This document shows positions 1 to 7,925 of a DNA stretch of 64,000 bases, piece after piece. Under the pieces are notes generated by a model. It made no database searches and was not told the DNA's origin. It saw only the letters and a program-made list of their open reading frames with translations. This stretch comes from JANMCE01 sp031410595 (GTDB lineage Bacteria > Actinomycetota > Acidimicrobiia > Acidimicrobiales > Ilumatobacteraceae), in NCBI GenBank assembly GCA_031410595.1, contig JANNZM010000104.1, positions 62,001-126,000 on the forward strand. The letters run 5' to 3'. Within the stretch, counting starts at the first letter, position 1; every line of letters begins with the position of its first letter. The translations under genes and the position numbers were made by a program.

Positions 1-288
1 CGTCATTCACCCGATGACGCAACGGTCACTCTTGAAGTGCGAACGGAAGGCGGCCACGTCGTTGCCCGCGTGACTGATCAAGGTCCGGGTGTACCGAGCG
101 ATCAGCGGGAACGCATCTTCGACCGCTTCACCCGCCTCGACAGTGCACGAACCAGTCGCGACGGGGGCAGTGGATTGGGGCTCGCCATCAGTCGCGCCAT
201 CGCCGTAGAGCACGGCGGCACACTGGTGTGCGAGGAAAGCAACAGCCACGGTGCCCACTTCGTTCTGCGCCTTCCACCAGCCGTTTGA
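1..288 (+). CDS. Sensor histidine kinase, C-terminal fragment (5' end outside window)
   Basis: The frame is open from the first base, so the gene starts upstream of the window. The last ~95 residues form the end of a HATPase_c domain: the G1 box (DQGPGVP), the F box (ERIFDRF) and the G2 box (GSGLGLAI) appear in order and bind ATP in two-component kinases. Sensor and dimerisation domains lie outside the window. The following ABC exporter is on the same strand after 151 bp, so the kinase may control it, but the partner response regulator is not visible. Specific signal unknown. Confidence 0.9.
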   Translation, partial: RHSPDDATVTLEVRTEGGHVVARVTDQGPGVPSDQRERIFDRFTRLDSARTSRDGGSGLGLAISRAIAVEHGGTLVCEESNSHGAHFVLRLPPAV

Positions 289-365
289 GCATCGGTTCCT
301 CACATTTTTGCGTGCCGATACTCACAACCAGGGTTCAGTAAATAGTCAGGGTCTTCACAGCAGCC

Positions 366-402
366 GCTGAGCCGTGTAGGTGACAATCGATCACGGCTCA
401 GC
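366..402 (+). promoter_or_regulatory. Perfect 11-bp inverted repeat in the leader of the ABC exporter
   Basis: GCTGAGCCGTG at 366-376 is repeated as its exact complement CACGGCTCAGC at 392-402, with a 15-nt loop. It lies 78 bp after the kinase stop and 37 bp before the chosen GTG start of the ABC ATPase. No T-run follows, so it is either a weak terminator for the kinase transcript, a leader hairpin, or an operator. It also argues against the earlier possible start at 380, which would sit inside the loop. Confidence 0.5.
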
Positions 403-439
403 TGCATGGTGCGGTGGAGCGACGCCGAAAGGACACGCT

Positions 440-1360
440 GTGATTCATGCTCAAGGACTCCGGAAGCGCTATGGAGACGTGGTTGCCGTGGACGATCTCA
501 CCTTCGCGATCAAGCCCGGTATTGTCACCGGCTTCCTCGGCCCGAACGGTTCGGGAAAGTCGACCACGATGCGAATGATCGTCGGTCTGGACGCCCCAAC
601 GTCGGGCTCGGTGTCAGTGAACGGCATGCGCTACGCCGGGCACAGCGCACCCATCCATGAGGTCGGTGCGCTGCTGGAAGCCAAGGCCATCCACCCCGGA
701 CGAACTGCTCGCAACCACCTGCTCGCCATCGCTGCCACGACCGGAATTCCGGCGACGCGGGTTGACGAGGTGCTGGGGCTCGTCGGCCTCTCCGACGTTG
801 CTTCGAAACGCACCAAGGGCTTCTCACTTGGAATGGGCCAACGTCTCGGCATTGCGGCAGCGCTACTCGGTGATCCGGCCACCATCATCCTCGACGAGCC
901 AACGAACGGCCTCGACCCCGAGGGCATCTTGTGGGTGCGACATCTGCTTCGCAGCCTTGCCGGCGAAGGACGCACGGTGTTCGTGTCCTCCCACCTCATG
1001 GCGGAAATGGCCCTTACCGCCGACCATCTCATCATCATCGGCAAAGGGAAAATGATGGCCGACGTCTCCGTTGCCGACTTCACCCAACAGGCCGCCCGCG
1101 ACCTTGTGCACGTGCGCACCGCCGACCCCCAACGACTCACCACCCTGCTGGCTGGACCACGCGCTCAGATCATCGCGGTCGGACCCGGCCGCCTCGACAT
1201 TGCGGGCCTCACCTGCGAGGCCATTGGTGACATCGCCGCCGCCAATGCCCTGGCCATTTACGAACTCATTCCGCACCAGGCATCACTGGAAGAAGCGTTC
1301 ATGGACATGACCAAGGATGCAGTCGAATACCGAACCACCACCACTGGAGTTGCAGCATGA
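440..1360 (+). CDS. ABC transporter ATP-binding protein (ABC-2 exporter type)
   Basis: A 306-residue ATPase that would power export through the permease encoded next. Walker A GPNGSGKST is at residues 34-42, the signature is SLGMGQ (129-134, a variant of LSGGQ), and Walker B IILDE is at 149-153 with the D-loop (GLDPEG) after it. The C-terminal third resembles the extension of bacitracin/lantibiotic-type and CcmA/NatA-like ATPases. I chose GTG 440 because an AAAGGA ribosome site lies 6 bases upstream and the fold starts immediately; an in-frame GTG at 380 would add 20 non-conserved residues. The stop overlaps the permease start (ATGA), so the two are translationally coupled. Substrate unknown. 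Confidence 0.93.
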   Translation: MIHAQGLRKRYGDVVAVDDLTFAIKPGIVTGFLGPNGSGKSTTMRMIVGLDAPTSGSVSVNGMRYAGHSAPIHEVGALLEAKAIHPGRTARNHLLAIAATTGIPATRVDEVLGLVGLSDVASKRTKGFSLGMGQRLGIAAALLGDPATIILDEPTNGLDPEGILWVRHLLRSLAGEGRTVFVSSHLMAEMALTADHLIIIGKGKMMADVSVADFTQQAARDLVHVRTADPQRLTTLLAGPRAQIIAVGPGRLDIAGLTCEAIGDIAAANALAIYELIPHQASLEEAFMDMTKDAVEYRTTTTGVAA

Positions 1361-2211
1361 GCACCATGACACCCACCGCCCCAGCCGTCACCGTGAACGT
1401 CCCCGGCATGAACGCAGCAACCGCAGAAGCGTTGAAGGTCACGCAGGGTCGGGTCATCAAATCGGAGTGGTTGAAGTTCCGCACCCTTCGCTCATCGTGG
1501 GTCCTGCTAATCCTCGGCATCGGGGCGTTGGCTGGCACCGGCATTGCGCTGTCCTGGTCCACGATCGCCGACTGGTCCCACATGCATCCACACGAACTGG
1601 ACCACCTCAATCCGCTCGCCGACTCACTCGTCGGATTCCAACTGGCCCAGCTTTTTGTCGGTGTTCTTGGCATCATCCTTATCGCGGGTGAGTACTCGAC
1701 GGGCATGATCCGTTCATCGCTCGGCGCCGTGCCCAAGCGGCTCCCCGTCCTGTGGGCCAAGACGCTGGTGGTGGCCGTGCTCACGTTTGTCACCATGCTG
1801 CCGGCATCGCTCATTGCATTCTTCGCCTCGCAGAAAATCCTGTCGGGCAAACACATCCAAACGGCGTGGACTGCTCCCCACGTACCCCGCTCGGTGATTG
1901 GCGTTGCGCTGTATCTGACTGTCGTTGCGATCCTGGGAGTAGGCCTCGGTGCGCTCATCCGCAACATCGCAGGTGCCATCGCAACCTTCGTCGGCGTCAT
2001 GCTGATCCTGCCGGGAATCGCCTCATCGCTGTCCCAGGTTTGGGCCGACCGTATCAACCGATTCCTACCGTCAACCGCCGGTCAATCGTTGCTTTCGTTC
2101 GGCTCCGAGACCCGAGAGATGATGCCGTGGAACGGGTTCGGACTCTTCACGATCTACGCAGTCGGAACCGTCATCGCGGCAGCCGTTGTCCTGAAGCGCC
2201 GCGACGCCTGA
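1357..2211 (+). CDS. ABC-2 family permease
   Basis: A 284-residue membrane protein with about six hydrophobic segments; the first is at roughly residues 48-68 after a soluble N-terminus containing the typical permease phrase SEWLKFRTLRS. Families of this kind pair with the ATPase just upstream to export small molecules or peptides. Segments with FVGVLGIILIAGEYSTGMIRS follow the conserved 'GEY..G..' pattern of ABC-2 permeases. It overlaps the ATPase gene by 4 bp and ends the unit; the next gene is on the other strand. Substrate unknown. Confidence 0.9.
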   Translation: MSTMTPTAPAVTVNVPGMNAATAEALKVTQGRVIKSEWLKFRTLRSSWVLLILGIGALAGTGIALSWSTIADWSHMHPHELDHLNPLADSLVGFQLAQLFVGVLGIILIAGEYSTGMIRSSLGAVPKRLPVLWAKTLVVAVLTFVTMLPASLIAFFASQKILSGKHIQTAWTAPHVPRSVIGVALYLTVVAILGVGLGALIRNIAGAIATFVGVMLILPGIASSLSQVWADRINRFLPSTAGQSLLSFGSETREMMPWNGFGLFTIYAVGTVIAAAVVLKRRDA

Positions 2212-2310
2212 CCATTCCAACTGCCCGAAGGTTCGGCCAACCGTCACGGAGTTCTCGGCTTCTTTTCGCTCATCGGGCTGCTCGATGCGGCGCAGAATCG
2301 GCCGTCGTAG

Positions 2311-3093
2311 TCAACCCCGAGCCAACCAGCGACGGGCACCTTCCACCGCGACCTTGATGGTATTTTCGATGGCGACGTCCTTCAGATCCATGCGAACCGA
2401 CTCCCCCACGGTGCGCTGCGCTACAACGGCCAGAACGCAACCGGCGGCGATGCCGTAGACCGAGCACATTTTGAACAGTGTGCCGGATTCCATTTCGTAG
2501 TTGAGGATGCCGAGGTGCTGATACTCCTCGGTAATCCCGTGCAAGCGTCGGAGAAGGTGCGGATTGGCCGATGACTCGGTGCGCTCCTGCCCCTCGAAAA
2601 AGGAATCGACCGAGGCCGTGATGCCAACGTGATGACGCACATTGAGCGCATCGGCGGCCTGCGAAAGTATGACGGTGAGAAACGGATTGGCGGCGGCCGG
2701 AAACTCGGGCGGCGCAATGTCGTCGGCCGAGCCCTGACGACTCAGGGCAGCCTGAGTGATGATGACATCGCCGACCGGAACCTGCGGCTGGATGGAGCCG
2801 GTGGTGCCAATACGCAGAATCGTCTTCATGCCGAGCTGCGCTAACTCATTCACGACAATGGTCGTGGATGGTCCGCCCATGCCCGACGTGCAACTCAGAA
2901 CTGGTACGTCATCGAGCCAGCCGAGGTAACTGGTCAGTCCGCGATGATCCGACAGCCTGCTCGGGTTGGTCAGGTGTTGCTCGGCCACAGCCTTCGCCCG
3001 ATCAGGGTCACCCGACAAGAACGCAAACGTCGGTACGGGGCTCGGCAGATCCGAGACGCCAAACCCGACGTGATACAACGCGTCATCACTCAT
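2311..3093 (-). CDS. udp: Uridine phosphorylase
   Basis: 260 residues with the full nucleoside phosphorylase family 1 pattern: the phosphate-binding GDPDR near residue 30, GMGGPSTTIVVNEL near 75, IGTTGSIQ near 98 and the substrate motif NYEMESGTLF near 198. The reaction is uridine + phosphate to uracil + ribose-1-phosphate in pyrimidine salvage, in the cytoplasm. Length agrees with the family (about 250). The start at 3093 gives a normal N-terminus. It stands alone: convergent with the ABC permease and divergent from the VapBC module. Confidence 0.93.
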   Translation of the reverse strand: MSDDALYHVGFGVSDLPSPVPTFAFLSGDPDRAKAVAEQHLTNPSRLSDHRGLTSYLGWLDDVPVLSCTSGMGGPSTTIVVNELAQLGMKTILRIGTTGSIQPQVPVGDVIITQAALSRQGSADDIAPPEFPAAANPFLTVILSQAADALNVRHHVGITASVDSFFEGQERTESSANPHLLRRLHGITEEYQHLGILNYEMESGTLFKMCSVYGIAAGCVLAVVAQRTVGESVRMDLKDVAIENTIKVAVEGARRWLARG

Positions 3094-3149
3094 GCCGCAA
3101 CGCTACCGGGACAGCCGAGACCGGCGGCTGGAGCTCGACGCCACGCGAC

Positions 3150-3190
3150 TTGACAGTCCTTGATATCATCCTTATTGAGGAGAGATATCA
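3150..3190 (+). promoter_or_regulatory. Promoter/operator region of the first vapBC module
   Basis: A good -35 (TTGACA, 3150-3155) is followed by a perfect palindrome TGATATCA (3161-3168) and a second GATATCA copy (3184-3190), exactly 22 bp or two helical turns apart, straddling the ribosome site (GAGGAGA, 3178-3184). VapB-type antitoxins usually repress their own promoters through such palindromes, so autoregulation here is likely. A clear -10 is not seen. Confidence 0.5.
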
Positions 3191-3191
3191 C

Positions 3192-3446
3192 ATGACTGCC
3201 CAAGTTTTACTTCGAATAGATGAGGCGCTCAGAGATCGGCTGGCAGCGGCGGCCGATCGTCGCGGCAAGTCCGTCCAGGCGATCCTGACGGGGCTGGCGG
3301 AGGAATTCCTGGCGGCCGATGAGTCCGACGGCGCGAAACGCGTCGCAGCTACCCGAGCGTGGCTTTCCGCCGCGGCGTCCGACCCGTATTTCACCGAAAC
3401 GACAGTCGAGCAGCGTGATTCTGCTCGTGACGAAGCGTGGCGCTGA
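3192..3446 (+). CDS. VapB-like antitoxin of a type II toxin-antitoxin module
   Basis: An 84-residue protein. The N-terminus (AQVLLRIDEALRDRLAAAAD...GKSVQAILTGLAEEFL) reads as a ribbon-helix-helix DNA-binding domain: a short beta strand with alternating hydrophobic residues, then two helices. The C-terminal half, rich in D/E/R and aromatic residues (PYFTETTVEQRDSARDEAW), would wrap the toxin. The ATG at 3192 is preceded by GAGGAGA; an open frame reaching back to 2868 only crosses the upstream gene. The stop is directly followed by the toxin GTG with no gap. Expected to bind VapC and repress the operon. Confidence 0.82.
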   Translation: MTAQVLLRIDEALRDRLAAAADRRGKSVQAILTGLAEEFLAADESDGAKRVAATRAWLSAAASDPYFTETTVEQRDSARDEAWR

Positions 3447-3842
3447 GTGTTCCTGCTCGATACGTCGGTGATCAATCGGCTCGATGTCAGCTCAGTGGCC
3501 GAAGCCCTTGTGTCGCTTGCCTCCCAAGGCAAACTCTTCACCACCACCATCACGAAGTTGGAGATGATGGCGGGCAACCGGACCCCGAAGTGGGACCGGC
3601 TGCCGACCGTCGTCAGTCTTGAGTCTGGCGACGACCACGTTGCGATCGCATTGTGCACGGAGCTGCACAAGTCAAACAAGCAACGTGGTCGAAAGCCCGG
3701 CGATCTGCTTATCGTTGCCATCGCGCTGCGAACCGGGTTCACGGTGATTCACTACGACCACGACTACGACACGATCGCATCGTTGAAGTCAGCCAAGCAG
3801 TTGAAGACGGCATGGGTCGTCACCGCCGCTTCAATCTCATAG
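3447..3842 (+). CDS. VapC-like PIN-domain ribonuclease toxin
   Basis: 131 residues, the size of a single PIN domain. The acidic metal-binding residues are in place: D5 (LLDTSV), E39 (TKLEMM), D86 (PGDLLIVAIA) and D104/D106 (HYDHDYD). VapC enzymes cut tRNA or rRNA when the antitoxin is degraded. The GTG start immediately follows the antitoxin stop, the arrangement expected for coupled TA translation. RNA target cannot be told from sequence. Confidence 0.9.
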   Translation: MFLLDTSVINRLDVSSVAEALVSLASQGKLFTTTITKLEMMAGNRTPKWDRLPTVVSLESGDDHVAIALCTELHKSNKQRGRKPGDLLIVAIALRTGFTVIHYDHDYDTIASLKSAKQLKTAWVVTAASIS

Positions 3843-3872
3843 CGACGCCCGACAACACATCGCAGTCTGACG

Positions 3873-4679
3873 TTACAACGCACCCGTCTGGTTCCCGGCG
3901 CGTTGCGCCACAACGAAGATGCGCTTGAATGGGAACGGTGTACCCCACGGGCGAGAGGGGTAGGCGGCGCGTAATCGTGGTGCGAGTTGCGCCAAGAACT
4001 CGACTCGCGCTGCGTCGGTTTGGAGGGCAGCAAGGACCGGTCGCAAGGCGGTTCCCTTCACCCACTCGAGGACGGGATCGGCGCCGTGAAGAACGTGGAT
4101 GTACGTCGTTTCCCAGCCGTCGATATGCGAGCAGAGTGGGGCGAGTACGTCGAGATACGCAGGGACCGTGTGCGAGCCGTGGGTGCGATCGGGAAGTGCC
4201 TTGACGGCAGGAATGTCAGACCACGGCTGGCTGCGGTAGAGCGAACGAATTTCTTGATGGTGTGGGTCATCGAGGTTGCCCGGTACCTGGAAGGCAAACC
4301 ATCCACCGGGACGCACCATCGTCAACAGATCAGGCAGCATGGCAAGGTGACCCGGTACCCACTGCAGCGTGGCATTGGAGACGACGACATCGACAGGCGC
4401 ATCCGGTCGCCAACGCTGCACGGTGCCGCTCGCAAACGACAACCGATCACTGGCGAGGTCGGCCGCAGAAGAAAGCATGTTGGCGTCGTTGTCCAGGCCG
4501 ATCACTTGTGCAGCCGGCCATCGGTCGCACAAGGTTGCGGTGAGCTGACCCGGCCCGCAGCCGAGATCGACCGCAGTCTCCACCGTGGCCGGGTCGACCA
4601 CGATGCGGTCCACCAGCTCATGAAATGGTCGGCCGCGTTCATCGCGATACCGCTGATACTGCTTCGGATCCCAGGACAT
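3873..4679 (-). CDS. tam: Trans-aconitate 2-methyltransferase
   Basis: 268 residues, a class I SAM-dependent methyltransferase that monomethylates trans-aconitate, a toxic spontaneous isomer of the TCA intermediate cis-aconitate. Motif I is DLGCGPGQLT near residue 38, followed by an acidic end of strand 2 (GLDND) and the family-typical SNATLQW and WFAFQVPGN. The opening MSWDPKQYQRY matches the usual Tam N-terminus, so I start at 4679 rather than at the longer open frame to 5051, which would run through the antitoxin on the other strand. It lies between two vapBC modules, in the opposite orientation. Confidence 0.88.
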   Translation of the reverse strand: MSWDPKQYQRYRDERGRPFHELVDRIVVDPATVETAVDLGCGPGQLTATLCDRWPAAQVIGLDNDANMLSSAADLASDRLSFASGTVQRWRPDAPVDVVVSNATLQWVPGHLAMLPDLLTMVRPGGWFAFQVPGNLDDPHHQEIRSLYRSQPWSDIPAVKALPDRTHGSHTVPAYLDVLAPLCSHIDGWETTYIHVLHGADPVLEWVKGTALRPVLAALQTDAARVEFLAQLAPRLRAAYPSRPWGTPFPFKRIFVVAQRAGNQTGAL

Positions 4680-4690
4680 GAGCCAAGTAT

Positions 4691-4719
4691 ACAAGTGAGA
4701 TACAAGTGAAGGACAAGTG
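4691..4719. repeat. Three ACAAGTG copies at an exact 11-bp period
   Basis: ACAAGTG occurs at 4691-4697, 4702-4708 and 4713-4719, with a partial copy (CCAAGTAT) at 4683-4690. The set lies in the 93-bp divergent gap between tam and the second antitoxin gene. One copy per helical turn on one face of DNA is what a cooperatively binding ribbon-helix-helix antitoxin would use, so it is a candidate operator for the downstream vapB. Confidence 0.55.
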
Positions 4720-4772
4720 GTCCCAATGACGCCTGGGGCAGCTGCTGCCTGCATGCCTGCTACCATGATGTC

Positions 4773-5069
4773 ATGGCGCAACTGACAATCCGAACCAACG
4801 ACGATCTGTTTCGGCGCGTCCAAGCCACTGCGCTCGAGGCAGGGCGGTCGATGAACGACTACGTCACGTCCGTTCTCGATGCCGCCACCAACCCCGATCT
4901 TGCCGGCACCGAGGCCGCTCGACTGCGCGAGCGTCTCGCACGGGCTGGGCTTCTCGCCACGCCGACACGACTCAGCGGCCGTCGCCCGTCCACCGAAGCC
5001 ATCGAGGCTGCGGGTCGACGCGCCGCAACCGGGCGCTCGCTTGCCGATCACGTCAGCGACGGTCGGTGA
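4773..5069 (+). CDS. VapB-like antitoxin, second module
   Basis: 98 residues starting AQLTIRTNDDLFRRVQATA, a ribbon-helix-helix-type N-terminus (beta strand, then two helices including GRSMNDYVTSVLDAA). The C-terminal half is Arg/Ala-rich and ends with EAAGRRAATGRSLADHV, the expected toxin-binding tail. It overlaps the PIN toxin by 4 bp (GTGA). Unlike the first module, the antitoxin is longer and its sequence is not closely similar, so the two modules look independently acquired and not duplicated. Confidence 0.8.
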   Translation: MAQLTIRTNDDLFRRVQATALEAGRSMNDYVTSVLDAATNPDLAGTEAARLRERLARAGLLATPTRLSGRRPSTEAIEAAGRRAATGRSLADHVSDGR

Positions 5070-5506
5070 GCGTCTTCGCCGACTCCTCCGCGATCGTGAA
5101 GCTCTACGTTCCTGAGGCCGACCATGAGCAAGTGCGGGCGATCAATGCTCCGCTGGTTGTCTCATCGTTGGCTCGGGTCGAACTGCCGGCCGCGTTCTGG
5201 GGCAAACATCGCACCGGCGAGATCGAAGCCGACGACGCGGCGTTGCTCACCACGGCATTCGAGTTCGACTATCACGGTGACGCAGACCACGACCCCACAT
5301 TCGCAGTTGTGCCGGTGACCGAGGCCGTACTGATCGACGCCGCCCGACAGGCCGCCCGTCACCGCCTCCGCGCCTACGACGCCGTGCAACTTGCTTCGGC
5401 AGTCGCTGCCCGTGCTGTCGACGCATCGATCGACTCGATTGCTGTGTTCGACAAACTCCTCCGGGCCGGAGCGATCGCTGAAGGATTCGCCATCATCGGC
5501 ACATGA
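5066..5506 (+). CDS. VapC-like PIN-domain toxin, second module
   Basis: 146 residues with PIN acidic residues D6 (FADSSAIVKLYV), E39 (LARVEL), D105 (AYDAVQLASA) and D129 (AVFDKLL). The 'ADSSAxVKLY' opening and 'AYDAxQLASA' centre are typical of the VapC subgroup that pairs with ~90-residue antitoxins. Start GTG 5066 overlaps the antitoxin stop. Likely an RNA endonuclease held inactive by the preceding protein. Its 3' end overlaps a truncated methyltransferase on the other strand by 14 bp. Confidence 0.9.
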   Translation: MSVFADSSAIVKLYVPEADHEQVRAINAPLVVSSLARVELPAAFWGKHRTGEIEADDAALLTTAFEFDYHGDADHDPTFAVVPVTEAVLIDAARQAARHRLRAYDAVQLASAVAARAVDASIDSIAVFDKLLRAGAIAEGFAIIGT

Positions 5507-5732
5507 AGGGCCGGTCTTGCGCTTCGCCATCCGGCGATAGTCCTTGGCGGCCATACCGGCCGACGTGGCCGCTTGTGAACGTGGCCAGAAGATCGGCGAT
5601 GCGATGACTGCCCTTGAAGCCGAGCGTGTCGAACACGTCTCGGTCGTAGGTCGCCGCCCATTCCCGATACAGCTCCTCGTTCTCCTGAACCGAGGTCAGT
5701 GAACGTGCCCTTGCGATCGGATCAAATGTCAC
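5493..5732 (-). pseudogene. Truncated class I methyltransferase, N-terminal remnant
   Basis: The first ~53 residues (to about 5574) read ENEELYREWAATYDRDVFD and GFKGSHRIADLLATF, which is the start of a Williams-Beuren-type SAM methyltransferase. The SAM-binding Rossmann motif that should follow is absent; the frame then continues into unrelated sequence (TSGHVGRYGRQG...) and stops at 5493, inside the 3' end of the PIN toxin gene. This is best read as a methyltransferase gene cut when the toxin-antitoxin module was inserted or rearranged. The break point is sharp, near 5573. Confidence 0.7.
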
Positions 5733-5833
5733 CGGGCCGACCGTAGCGACACCTGCTGAAGAAAACTCTCCAAGCCGCGACGGAAGCGTAGGGTCGGCGG
5801 TGTTAGCTAGATGTGGAAACAGTTGGGGTGTCG

Positions 5834-6340
5834 ATGTTGAGTCCGGCTGGGCAGGCCGAGATGCGCGAGTTCTATGACCTTGCGTTCAAACAGGCGCGGC
5901 ATTACCTCGCCCGCATCACGGGCGGCGACATTGCGCTGACCGAAGACCTCATTCAGGAGGTGATGCTGTCGGTCGCCAAGGATCTGGCCCGAGGACGATC
6001 GCCGAAGCACGATGGCGGATGGATCACCGTCGTGGCCCGCAACCGCTTCCTCAACCACGTGCGATCATCAGCTCGAACTGACGCTCGGGAACAAGCAAGC
6101 GTCGATCGAAGCTCCTGGCCACCTCCGGGCGCGGAGGAGCGGCTGCTCTCCACCGAAGGTGCCCGCGAGCTCTTGGCGACGCTACCCATCGATCAACGTG
6201 CTGCGGTCGCCCTACGCCACCTCGAGGGCTACAGCACCGCAGAGATTGCGGCGTAGTTGGGTCGCACTGCGGAGGCAACCGAATCACTAATTGCTCGGGG
6301 CGTTCGCACGCTGCGAAAGACCGGAACAAGGGAGGCATGA
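5834..6340 (+). pseudogene. ECF-type sigma factor gene with in-frame amber codon in region 4
   Basis: Region 2 is clear (LTEDLIQEVMLSVAKD ... WITVVARNRFLNHVR) and region 4 begins (LPIDQRAAVALRHLEGYSTAEIAA). At 6254-6256 the frame meets TAG in the middle of the region-4 helix-turn-helix, then continues open as LGRTAEATESLIARGVRTL to a TGA at 6338-6340. The downstream part is exactly what an intact sigma-4 should contain. As written, the 140-residue product (stop at 6256) lacks the recognition helix for the -35 element; read through, it would be 168 residues. A GTG at 5813 is an alternative start; ATG 5834 has GGGG at suitable spacing. The next gene begins one base after the TGA. Confidence 0.75.
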
Positions 6341-6341
6341 G

Positions 6342-7925
6342 ATGAAAAGCGACATCCAAGACATATTCGAACTCGCCGCTCCCCCACCCAACAACGCGCT
6401 GCGCGATCGCTTGTGGGACAGCGTTCTACAGGAGAGCGCTACCGAGCACTCTGTTGCATCTGCAACTACTGAGGATGAGAGCGAGGCCGAGGTCTTGCAG
6501 CTTCAGCCGCACATTGCCAAGACCCGACGACCGCTTTGGCTCGGTGCGATCGCCGCCAGCCTGATCCTTGTGATCGGGGTTGGGTTTGTGCTGCAGGGGC
6601 GAAAGGTGCAGCAGGTAACCACCACGCCGACGGCTCCCCCCAATCCGACGACCGAAACCTCCGTCAGCACCACGGAAACCACGGTAGACACCACTCCCCC
6701 GAGCACGGCACCGCTCACCACCCAGTCGCCGGTAACCACCACGCTGCCAACGACCACGATCGCGGCGCTCGCCCCGTTGCCACTCGCCCCCGGCACTCCC
6801 ACGTGGGAGAGCCTGCCGGCATCAGGGCTTCCGGCGAGAGTTGCGGCGCTGGTCGTGGCCGCAGGCGACCGAGTACTGGTCGTCGGCGGCCAGAAGGAGC
6901 TCTACACAACGTCCGGTTCGGTCACCTATCAGGGGCCAGCAACACGAACCGACGGAGCGATGCTCGACCTCAACACGAAGACGTGGACCAATATGGCCAA
7001 GGCGCCCGCACCACTCAACAACATCGACGTCGCCCAGTGGGACGGCAAGGAAGTCATCACCCTGGCAGCCGACGGTTCGACCGCAGCCTTCGATCCGACA
7101 ACGAACATGTGGCGCACCATCGCAAGCCCATCGGCAGGCGGGACTGCACTGTGGACGGGTACCGCATGGCTCGCCGCGTCGGGGCCAGTCGACTCTGCGG
7201 TGGGTGGATCGAACCAAGCGCAGGTCGTGGAGGTCTACGACCCGAAGACCGACAAGTGGACCGAAGTTGGTCGCCTTCCGGCAACCATTGGATCGTCCGG
7301 CTTTCCAACACGCCGGCCACCGTGATCCAGCAACTGCCAGCGAACCCCGATGCGGTCGTGGCGGCAGCAGATGACGGATCGATCTGGGAACTGAACTCCG
7401 CAGGCGCGTGGCGGCCGATCGGCGAGCCTCACATGGGTGACAACGTGTCGGTCGTGTCACTCTCCTACGTCGACGGCCACCCCGTCGTTTACGCTGATTC
7501 CGTCGGCACCAACGGCTACTACCTCGGTTACGGCGAAGCCAGTGGCGCTTGGGTCCGCTTCGACCACTTCAACGCAGGCCCGAACTTTCCGGCAACCGTA
7601 CCGCCGATACTGACCGAGACCGGGCGGCTCCTGGAAACCGACGGAACCAATGCCGCGCTGCTCGCACCAATCCTCGACCCCACCATCAACGTCCGCTCCT
7701 GCACGGCCGAGGATCTGGATGCGAAAGCGACCGGAGACGAGCAAAATGCCACCATCACACTCACCAACCACACCAGCAAGCCATGCACGATCAACGGGCA
7801 ACGACCGATCACAGTGATCCTGAACGGCCCGGGTCACGCACCATTGCCACAACCCGAGTCTGCCGCCGGAACCTTTCTCGGCATCACGGGGGTCGGCCTG
7901 AAACTCGACCTAAAGGTGAGTCACT
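6342..7925 (+). pseudogene. Anti-sigma-like membrane protein with beta-propeller and DUF4232 parts, frameshifted
   Basis: ATG 6342 has GGGAGG 6 bases upstream. The first frame runs to 7325: ~60 cytoplasmic residues, one membrane helix (WLGAIAASLILVIGVGFVL), a long Thr/Pro linker, then Kelch-like propeller blades (VLVVGG ... AMLDLNTKTWTNMA ... EVYDPKTDKWTEV). Around 7296-7325 the propeller continues in another frame (TPATVIQQLPANPDAVVAAA, DDGSIWELNSAG) into a DUF4232-like segment (SCTAEDLDAKA ... TITLTNHTSKPCTING) to about 7910-7925. One net indel thus breaks the gene. Its place directly after the sigma gene suggests the usual sigma/membrane regulator pair. The 3' end runs into a GGDEF fragment. 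Confidence 0.75.
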
